NCBI GenBank assembly: GCA_029256465.1 | Contig: JAQSXW010000011.1 | Location: 1-11,991, forward strand | Origin: Evtepia sp. | GTDB lineage: Bacteria; Bacillota; Clostridia; Oscillospirales; Oscillospiraceae | DNA length: 11,991 nucleotides | Direction: 5' to 3' | In this document: positions 6,063 through 11,991 of the stretch, piece by piece | Layout of the letters: each line of letters starts with the position of its first letter | Position numbering within the stretch: position 1 is the first letter of the stretch | Notes under the pieces: generated by a model | What the model was told of the DNA's origin: nothing | Database searches by the model: none | The model's input: only the letters and a program-made list of their open reading frames with translations | Made by a program: the position numbers and the translations under genes

Positions 6063-6572
6063 TCAGACCAGGATGACACAAAACATCCCAACGGTGATTC
6101 CCAAAACACAATAGACCTTACCCATACGCTCCGACTCTTCCTTGGCCTTCTGGATGGACTCTTCCAGCCTGCTATGAATTCTTTGAAATGCTAACTGCTG
6201 ACTGTCTCCGTCATATCGACCTAGTATGCTACCGATTTCCTGCAGAAGGGTTCGATCTTCCTCGCATAGGGGAAGCGGTATCTTTTGCATCTCTTCACTC
6301 CATATTTCTTCCAGTCGCTCCTCTCCCCTCTTGCAAAATCGTTCCTCACAAGAGGAAAAAAAACGATGAGCCGCTCCACGTGTGCCAGCCTGCATCTGAC
6401 ACAAAAGAACGTCCACCGGTAAGAGGGCAAATGCCAACTCTCGCTCAAGGCGTTCTAATGCTGTCAAGAATTCCTTGAGACAGGAAACTCGATGCCTCAG
6501 ACCTGCCGCATGTTGAAGTCCCAAAACAGTCGCCCCCATTAAGATCATACATTTCCCTATGATATGTAGCAT
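6063..6572 (-). CDS. spoIIIAB: Stage III sporulation protein AB
   Basis: SpoIIIAB is a small mother-cell membrane protein of the SpoIIIA-SpoIIQ channel between mother cell and forespore; it resembles GspF-type components of secretion machines. The 169-aa length matches the family (about 170). A hydrophobic N-terminus (about 3-19), a central helical part with FLTALERLERELAFALLPV followed by a charged, heptad-like region, and a C-terminal hydrophobic segment MGKVYCVLGITVGMFCVIL are all typical. The ATG at 6572 is chosen because it starts the family's N-terminal membrane segment and has GGGAGGG closely upstream; an ATG at 6638 would add 22 polar residues unlike the family. It overlaps spoIIIAA by 16 nt. 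Normally spoIIIAC follows directly; here the next gene, after 124 nt, is the M23 gene. Confidence 0.9.
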   Translation of the reverse strand: MLHIIGKCMILMGATVLGLQHAAGLRHRVSCLKEFLTALERLERELAFALLPVDVLLCQMQAGTRGAAHRFFSSCEERFCKRGEERLEEIWSEEMQKIPLPLCEEDRTLLQEIGSILGRYDGDSQQLAFQRIHSRLEESIQKAKEESERMGKVYCVLGITVGMFCVILV

Positions 6573-7504
6573 AACCCTCCCATCTCCTCTTTCTGCAGTA
6601 TTTGGTACTTTCTGATTCCCTTTTCGATCCGAATCCAAATAAACCGTCGGAAGATTTCTCGCCTCAAAAGCTCCCGATAAATCGGGCGCAAGTGCACATC
6701 CTCCGGTTCAGCTCCATGCGCTGTAGCCAATATTGTAACCCCGCAACCTGCAATTTCCTCTGCAGCCCGGAGGTCCTCCGGTGCAGTGATTTCATCAGCT
6801 GCCAACACCTGAGGGTTCATCCCTCTCAAAAGCATAAGCAAAGCTTGAGCTTTTGGGCAACCGTCAATGATATCCGTGCATTTCCCTACGTTTCGCTGTG
6901 CTCTCCCCTGATACATGCCACAGAGTTCTCCCCGTTCGTCAGCAACACCTACACGAAGCGGTTCCAGCCCGACGCCATCGGAAACACAACGTATCAGATC
7001 ACGTAGAAGGGTAGTTTTACCCCCACCCGGAGGTGAAAAAATTAAAGTATTTTGCAACCTACCCTTCTCAATTAGCTCTGGGAAAATTGGCTCTGCAATC
7101 CCTAGCACTTCATGGCAAAAGCGAATCGACAAAGATGAAATACTGCGAAAATTGATCATCTCTCCCTGCTTCATTGCAACACTACCGCAGATTCCGATGC
7201 GATGGCCTCCTTCTACGGAGAGAAATCCATGTTTAAACTGCTCTAGGACGGCATGGATGGAACCATGTCCCGCCGCCTCCAGAACCCAACTGATATCTCT
7301 TGGCGTCACAATATGATCCCTCCACTCTGATGGTGTACACTCTCTCCCTGCCACAACATATGAAAGTGCTTGTCCTTCCCTCAGGCGCAGCTCCTCCATG
7401 GTTCTGCAACGATCCCGTCCCAACTCAATCACAAGTGGACGCAAGGAGGATGGGAGCAGCTTTGCCTTCTCCTCTATCTCAATAAAACAAATTGACGCTT
7501 CCAT
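6557..7504 (-). CDS. spoIIIAA: Stage III sporulation protein AA (ATPase)
   Basis: A soluble mother-cell ATPase related to type II/IV secretion ATPases; it powers the SpoIIIA-SpoIIQ channel that keeps the forespore active after engulfment. The 315-aa length fits (about 307 in Bacillus). Walker A SPPGGGKTTLLRD has Lys163, Walker B VLAADEIT has Asp237 and Glu238, and GVADERGELCG (186-196) and ATAHG (260-264) are characteristic. Upstream lies a family-typical N-terminal region with EELRLREG (37-44) and a GGHRIGICG (99-107) stretch. The ATG at 7504 is preceded by AGGGGGGG at 8 nt spacing, a G7 ribosome-binding site. A sigma-E-like promoter lies just upstream, and the neighbouring efflux operon is closed off by a terminator, so this is the first gene of its unit. 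No damage seen. Confidence 0.95.
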   Translation of the reverse strand: MEASICFIEIEEKAKLLPSSLRPLVIELGRDRCRTMEELRLREGQALSYVVAGRECTPSEWRDHIVTPRDISWVLEAAGHGSIHAVLEQFKHGFLSVEGGHRIGICGSVAMKQGEMINFRSISSLSIRFCHEVLGIAEPIFPELIEKGRLQNTLIFSPPGGGKTTLLRDLIRCVSDGVGLEPLRVGVADERGELCGMYQGRAQRNVGKCTDIIDGCPKAQALLMLLRGMNPQVLAADEITAPEDLRAAEEIAGCGVTILATAHGAEPEDVHLRPIYRELLRREIFRRFIWIRIEKGIRKYQILQKEEMGGLCYIS

Positions 7505-7528
7505 AGGCGTGTCCCCCCCTTTTCCTTT

Positions 7529-7555
7529 ATCTTATGAGCATAATTCCTGCCTTAT
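7529..7555 (-). promoter_or_regulatory. Sigma-E-like promoter of spoIIIAA-spoIIIAB
   Basis: On the minus strand ATA (7553-7555) is followed after 16 nt by CATAAGAT (7529-7536), an exact match to ATA-N16-CATAnnnT used by the mother-cell sigma factor E. The start would be near 7522, about 18 nt before the spoIIIAA ATG. The Bacillus spoIIIA operon is known to be sigma-E controlled. The rest of the 7505-7588 gap shows nothing else. Confidence 0.7.
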
Positions 7556-7588
7556 GTCCGGGATCATTCGCTTTAGCCTGTTACTTGC

Positions 7589-7626
7589 AAAAAAACAATG
7601 CCCATTGCATTTGCAATGGGCATTGT
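7589..7626 (-). terminator. Intrinsic terminator of the RND efflux operon
   Basis: A perfect 15-nt inverted repeat (arms 7595-7609 and 7612-7626, practical loop of 4 nt) with core CAATGCCCATTGC is followed on the minus strand by seven T (7589-7595). It lies 27 nt after the permease stop codon and separates the efflux operon from spoIIIAA. Confidence 0.93.
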
Positions 7627-7653
7627 CTATGGCTGTGGTCTCTTTAATAATGG

Positions 7654-10600
7654 TCAGGTCACGGGTGTTACCTCATCGAGGGCAGGGGTCTTCTTTCTGC
7701 GGAAGCGTGATTTCACACGCTCAGTGAGGCTATCCAAAAGCGAATAGTAAACGGGCGTAAAGAAAAGCGTAATAATGGTGGAAATCACCATACCGCTGAT
7801 CATCACTATGCTCATAGGCTGCATGAGCTCAGCTCCGTCTCCAATTCCCAGAGCCATTGGCACCATGGCCAAAATAGTAGTTAACGTTGTCATCATAATG
7901 GGACGAATACGCAGAGGACAGGCTGCGAGTATCGCTTCTTCTTTACTTGCTCCTAGCATACGACGAACCTTAATGTAATCCACAAGAATGATCGAAGCGT
8001 TGACCACCACACCTGCTAGCATAATGAGCCCGATGACTGCAATGATTGACAAGTCACTTCCAGTGAGAGGCAATCCAAACAGTGCGCCTGTAAGCGCCAC
8101 AGGTAGAATCATCATTACAATAATCGGCATTACAAAGGACTCAAATTGAGAAGCTAGTACAAAATAAATGAGTCCCAGGGCGACAAGCAAGGCCAGAGCC
8201 AAATCATGAAAACTCTTATTCATGTCTTCTACCGTGCCACCTGCTTCTGCAGAGTATCCTTCCGGCATGTCATAGGCATCGATCACCGCTTGGATCTGCT
8301 TAGTCATCGTAGTAACATCAGTGCCCTCAATGTCACCAGTGATGTTCACCTGGCGGGTTTGATCCGATCGGTTGATGGTCTGAGGAGCCAACTGAACCGT
8401 CACATCTGCTACGGAAGACAAGGGGATATATCCCCCTGTTTGTGCTGCAATTGGCATAGAACGCAAAGCATCCAAATTGCTGGACGCGGTCTCATTTCCC
8501 TTGATTACTACTTCAATGTCGTCGCCATCCATCGTCATATTTGTAGCGGTAACACCAGTCAATTCCGCCCGAACAGCAGAGCCGATTGTACCGGCAGTTA
8601 ACCCATACACGGCAGCACTCTCCTGCTTGATTTTCACCTTTACTGCCGGTGTTGATTTATCAATTGCACTTTTGATATTAACTGCACCATCTACCGATAC
8701 AATCTTCTGCTTCAAATCATTCGAAATCTGAGACAGAACCTGATAGTCCTCACCTGTGACCTTAACCGAAATGTCACTTTCATTGGACGCCATCATGGCC
8801 ATGCCTTCTGTCTTTACGCTGATTTCACAACCTGCAATGTCCTGCATATTTGTGCGAAGGCTTTCTGAAACTTCTTTGCTCGATCTGCTCCGCTGTCCTA
8901 AATCCACTAGATTGACGACAATGCTAGCTGATTTGGATTCGGCAGAGTAATATAATGACTCCAGTTCAGGACAGTTTTTCTGAATCCGCGAAACAACCTT
9001 GTCAGCCATCTGTACCGTTTGCTCGAGTTCTGTTCCTACTGGCATCGAAACAGAAAATGTCATTTGACCTTGGTCTACATCTGGCAGCAAAACTGTTTTG
9101 GTGTTAATTAAGGATACCACGAAAAGTACGATTAGCCCTAACGATACTAACATGGCAACAAAACGTTTCCGAATAAAAAAGCGCAAGATAATTAAATATC
9201 GATCCCTCGTTTTCGCAATTAAATTCGCCAGAGGAGGCGCTTTCTCATCATGCTTCAGCCTTCTGCGACGCACCTTTTCTTCATCCAAAAGGTAATAGCA
9301 CAAAAGAGGAACCAACGTCAGTGCAATGACTAGCGAGCCCAAAAGCAAAAAGGTGACCGTCAGGGAAAAGTCCCTAAATAACATACCAGGCAACCCACTA
9401 CTGAGACCAATGGGAAGAAAAACAGCAATCGTTGTCAGCGTGGAGGCCGAGGCTGGTAGGGCAACCTCTTGTGTTCCCTTGACACAGGCATCATAGCGGG
9501 AATATCCATCAGCTGTATATCGGTAAATATTCTCCAAGACTATAATGGAATTGTCCACAATCATGCCCACGCCCATGGCAATGCCGCCTAAACTAATCAT
9601 GTTCAGCGTAACATTGAAAAATTTCATTGCCACAAACACGCTCAGAATACAAAATGGCATAGAGACTGCGATGGTCATGGTCGCCCCAGGACGACGTAGA
9701 AATAGGAAGACTACGGCAGCAGCCAAAACAACACCCATAATAATGTTTGAAACTGCATTTTTTGCGGTACTCTGAATATACTCACTAGAATCGTAAGCTA
9801 TGATATAGTTAAAACTTTCATTTTCCGTTTTCAGTTCTTCTAAGACTTTTTTCACGGCTGTTGCCGCCTCGACCTCATTGGCATCCGACTGCCTACTAAT
9901 CGTAAGAACCACACAATCCTCGCCATCCGTTTTCGCTATGTCACTCTGCTTTTTTCCTTCTAAGTAAACTTTTGCAATATCAGAGAGGCGTACCGACCCA
10001 CCCGAGGGAATTGGAATCAAGGTATTAGCCACATCGCTGACTGACTTAAACTTTCCATCCGTAGTGACAGTCAAAGCTTGCACTCCGTTTTTGACATCTC
10101 CACCAGGATACAATACATTGGCACCCGCCAAGTACTGGGATAAATAGGAAATTGACATATTATAACCAGCTAATCGATTGGCATCAGTAGCAACCGTAAT
10201 TTGCGACTTTAAACCACCGTAAATGTTAACCGCAGCCACACCGTCAATCCGCTCCAGCGCTGGACTGATTTCCTTTTCAGCCAGTTTCTGAATGGATGCA
10301 AAATCCTCTCCCGTCATTGCAATGGAAAGAATAGGCATAAGATCATTGATGTTAAGGTTATAGATTACTGGATCTTCACAGCCTTCCGGCAAAGTGAGCT
10401 GATCGAACTTTTCCCGCAGTTTGATGGCTGCCGAATCCATGTCGGTGTCGTCCGTATAATTCACCATCACGGTGCACATGTTTTCAGAGGAAGTCGAGTC
10501 AATACTCTTCACACCAGGAATGGTAGCCACCATAGACTCAACGGGGCGGGTTACCAACTCTTCCACCTCTTCCGGCCCAGCACCACTGTAATAGCAAGTG

Positions 10601-10740
10601 ATATAAGCACCGGGGTAGCGAATCTCCGGAATCAAAGTTAATTTCAAATCAGAAAAGACTACAAAGCCAAATATGGAAATAATAATAAATGCTAAAATGG
10701 TGGTGACTTTATGTTTGATACAAAATGCTGCGATATTCAT
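7654..10740 (-). CDS. RND-family efflux transporter permease (AcrB/SwrC-like)
   Basis: An inner-membrane proton-driven exporter of the resistance-nodulation-division superfamily. At 1028 aa it has the usual size and the duplicated build: a membrane helix at about 12-30, a large extracytoplasmic loop to about 330, a helix cluster (about 331-480), a helix at about 530-550, a second large loop, and a final helix cluster from about 850. The TM4-type motif reads GGIAMGVGMIVDNSIIVLEN, with Asp396 followed by Asn397 where AcrB has two Asp; the second half has GVVVNASIILVDY. The N-terminus MNIAAFCIKHKVTT and the PEIRYPGA and GAGPEEVEELVTRP stretches are typical of Gram-positive members such as SwrC/YerP. 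GGAGGAG lies 8 nt before the ATG, inside the end of the adaptor gene, 5 nt away. Substrate unknown: drugs, lipids or surfactants are possible. Intact. Confidence 0.95.
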   Translation of the reverse strand: MNIAAFCIKHKVTTILAFIIISIFGFVVFSDLKLTLIPEIRYPGAYITCYYSGAGPEEVEELVTRPVESMVATIPGVKSIDSTSSENMCTVMVNYTDDTDMDSAAIKLREKFDQLTLPEGCEDPVIYNLNINDLMPILSIAMTGEDFASIQKLAEKEISPALERIDGVAAVNIYGGLKSQITVATDANRLAGYNMSISYLSQYLAGANVLYPGGDVKNGVQALTVTTDGKFKSVSDVANTLIPIPSGGSVRLSDIAKVYLEGKKQSDIAKTDGEDCVVLTISRQSDANEVEAATAVKKVLEELKTENESFNYIIAYDSSEYIQSTAKNAVSNIIMGVVLAAAVVFLFLRRPGATMTIAVSMPFCILSVFVAMKFFNVTLNMISLGGIAMGVGMIVDNSIIVLENIYRYTADGYSRYDACVKGTQEVALPASASTLTTIAVFLPIGLSSGLPGMLFRDFSLTVTFLLLGSLVIALTLVPLLCYYLLDEEKVRRRRLKHDEKAPPLANLIAKTRDRYLIILRFFIRKRFVAMLVSLGLIVLFVVSLINTKTVLLPDVDQGQMTFSVSMPVGTELEQTVQMADKVVSRIQKNCPELESLYYSAESKSASIVVNLVDLGQRSRSSKEVSESLRTNMQDIAGCEISVKTEGMAMMASNESDISVKVTGEDYQVLSQISNDLKQKIVSVDGAVNIKSAIDKSTPAVKVKIKQESAAVYGLTAGTIGSAVRAELTGVTATNMTMDGDDIEVVIKGNETASSNLDALRSMPIAAQTGGYIPLSSVADVTVQLAPQTINRSDQTRQVNITGDIEGTDVTTMTKQIQAVIDAYDMPEGYSAEAGGTVEDMNKSFHDLALALLVALGLIYFVLASQFESFVMPIIVMMILPVALTGALFGLPLTGSDLSIIAVIGLIMLAGVVVNASIILVDYIKVRRMLGASKEEAILAACPLRIRPIMMTTLTTILAMVPMALGIGDGAELMQPMSIVMISGMVISTIITLFFTPVYYSLLDSLTERVKSRFRRKKTPALDEVTPVT

Positions 10741-10745
10741 TGCGG

Positions 10746-11909
10746 TTACTCCTCCGCAGGCACTACACGTGCCAGATCACCATCAGCTAAATAGGATTGC
10801 CCCACTGTCACTAAGTTCTCTCCACCGCTAAGCCCTGAAGTAACCTCCGTAACCCCGGCTCCGATGAGTCCTACTTGTACGGAAACCCGGCGGGCAGTTT
10901 GATCGTCATTTAACACGACTACATATTGCCCGTCTTCTTTTACCAAAATGGCCTCGGTCGGAATCACAACCGTATTTTCCCGGCTGTCAGTATACAAGGT
11001 CACGTCGGCAAACATTCCGCTCAGGATACCTGTTATGCCTTCCGGAATAGAAATCTTAACGGTGTAAAGGTGGTTAGTGGGATTGGCAGCCTTTGAAATA
11101 TCCTGAATCATTCCTTCAAAGGTCTGATTAAGCGCACGGATCGTTACAGATGCCTTATCTCCTGTTTGAATCTTGGAAATCAGCGTTTCTGAGACGGCAA
11201 CAGAAACCTTCATATCACTGATAGAATCAATGACTGCCACAGGCATACCTGCAGAGACAAAGCTGTCCTTCCCCACGGACAGAGAAACCACCGTTCCACT
11301 GATTGGTGCTTTGATGTTTCCATTTCCATCCACATTTTTCAGTGTATCGGTAACCTGATCCATGGTTTTTTGGGCGTTTTTCATCGCCAATTCCAACTGC
11401 GCAAGAGCTGAGGTGCGGTTTACCTTCGCACCATCCAAGGCGAGCTTAGCATTGTCTACTTCCAGCTGTGAAGCTGCTCCAATCTCAAGTAAAGACAAGG
11501 TGTTTCGATAGCTTTTTTCAGCTTGGGCAATCTGCTGATCCAGCAAAACTGACTGGTCCTGATAGCTCTGCTGCGCATTTTTATAGCTCAACTCCGCCAG
11601 CTCGTAATTATCACTAAAGCTTTTCAAATCGAGCGTACAAATCGTATCTCCCGCCCTTACAATGTCTCCTACCTTCACAGGAACATTAGTACACCTAGCA
11701 GATAACGATACATATACGGTCTCTGTCTTATCGGCCACCACGCTTCCTGAAATGTGGTTTTCCGTAGAAATGGTTCCGCGTGAGACCGTTTGAACCTCCA
11801 CCGGAACCCCAGTATTTTCTTTTTCTTCCTGTTCTTCTTTATTCCCACACCCTGATAATGCCAAGAGCGACAGGGCTAGTATTCCTGCAATTAAACACGC
11901 TTTTTTCAT
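10746..11909 (-). CDS. RND efflux periplasmic-adaptor-type lipoprotein (membrane fusion protein, HlyD/AcrA-like)
   Basis: The adaptor partner of the RND permease. A lipoprotein signal peptide (1-20) ends in a lipobox LALSGC, so Cys21 would be lipidated and hold the protein on the outer face of the membrane. Next come half of a lipoyl-like domain (about 38-90), a long alpha-helical hairpin rich in Gln, Ala, Leu and Lys (about 92-190), the second lipoyl half with IKAPISGTVVSLSVG (about 197-225), a beta-barrel domain and a C-terminal membrane-proximal domain. The 387-aa length is usual. The ATG at 11909 has GGAGGG 7 nt upstream. No outer-membrane channel gene follows, as expected for a single-membrane cell, so the adaptor probably assists substrate capture or passage through the wall; this is inference. 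Confidence 0.93.
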   Translation of the reverse strand: MKKACLIAGILALSLLALSGCGNKEEQEEKENTGVPVEVQTVSRGTISTENHISGSVVADKTETVYVSLSARCTNVPVKVGDIVRAGDTICTLDLKSFSDNYELAELSYKNAQQSYQDQSVLLDQQIAQAEKSYRNTLSLLEIGAASQLEVDNAKLALDGAKVNRTSALAQLELAMKNAQKTMDQVTDTLKNVDGNGNIKAPISGTVVSLSVGKDSFVSAGMPVAVIDSISDMKVSVAVSETLISKIQTGDKASVTIRALNQTFEGMIQDISKAANPTNHLYTVKISIPEGITGILSGMFADVTLYTDSRENTVVIPTEAILVKEDGQYVVVLNDDQTARRVSVQVGLIGAGVTEVTSGLSGGENLVTVGQSYLADGDLARVVPAEE

Positions 11910-11991
11910 TCAAAAACCCTCCATGGAATTTTTACATTGTGGAACCATATAGTCTAGCTCTCACATACTCTCTTCCTTCCTGTTTTGTTAA
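11910..11991 (-). other. Upstream region of the efflux operon
   Basis: These 82 nt carry the GGAGGG ribosome-binding site of the adaptor gene. No promoter with good spacing to both boxes could be chosen: a TTAACA at the window edge and AT-rich stretches near 11930 and 11950 are weak candidates. No clear operator palindrome was found. The promoter, and any regulator gene (often TetR or MarR type next to such pumps), may lie beyond the window. Confidence 0.4.

Noticed and set aside
6573..6638. N-terminal extension of SpoIIIAB to ATG 6638
   Set aside because: The added residues are polar and lie within the spoIIIAA coding region; ATG 6572 begins the expected hydrophobic segment and has a purine-rich site upstream.

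Overview
All genes in this window lie on the minus strand, so the window is best read from its right end (11991) to its left end (1). The content points to an endospore-forming, low-to-moderate-GC Firmicute of the class Clostridia, perhaps an Oscillospiraceae/Ruminococcaceae relative. The reasons are spoIIIAA-spoIIIAB, a SpoIVFB-like intramembrane protease paired with an M23 protein, two promoters that fit the mother-cell sigma-E consensus, the rplS / ylqF-rnhB-yraN order, and a lipoprotein-type RND adaptor. The genus cannot be fixed from this sequence.

Layout in transcription order. (1) 11909-7654: a two-gene efflux operon, a lipoprotein membrane-fusion protein followed 5 nt later by a 1028-aa RND permease, closed by a strong intrinsic terminator (7589-7626). 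(2) 7555-4405: a compact sporulation block. A sigma-E-like promoter (7529-7555) precedes spoIIIAA and spoIIIAB, which overlap. A second sigma-E-like promoter (5975-6003) precedes an M23 (LytM) membrane protein that overlaps an M50 site-2 protease, a layout like Bacillus spoIVFA-spoIVFB. The remaining spoIIIA genes (AC to AH) do not follow spoIIIAB here. (3) 4379-3864: rplS as its own transcription unit, with a structured leader resembling the L19 autoregulatory leader and an intrinsic terminator. (4) 3808 to the left edge: a vegetative-type promoter driving ylqF (rbgA), rnhB, yraN, an M19 dipeptidase and thrC, all overlapping or nearly so. thrC runs off the left edge.

How the genes work together. 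Block 2 would act in the mother cell after engulfment: SpoIIIAA is the ATPase and SpoIIIAB a membrane component of the mother cell-forespore channel, and the M23/M50 pair is the likely control and protease module for pro-sigma-K-type signalling. Blocks 3 and 4 join large-subunit ribosomal protein L19, the 50S assembly GTPase, RNase HII and a nuclease-fold protein to two amino-acid/peptide metabolism genes. Block 1 is a drug or lipid export pump.

No tRNA, rRNA, CRISPR array, insertion sequence or phage gene was seen. No intergenic stretch exceeds about 165 nt. I see no clearly novel multi-gene system; the points most worth checking concern the sporulation block (split spoIIIA operon, intact zinc site in the M23 partner, M50 without a CBS domain) and an altered substrate-recognition motif in RNase HII.
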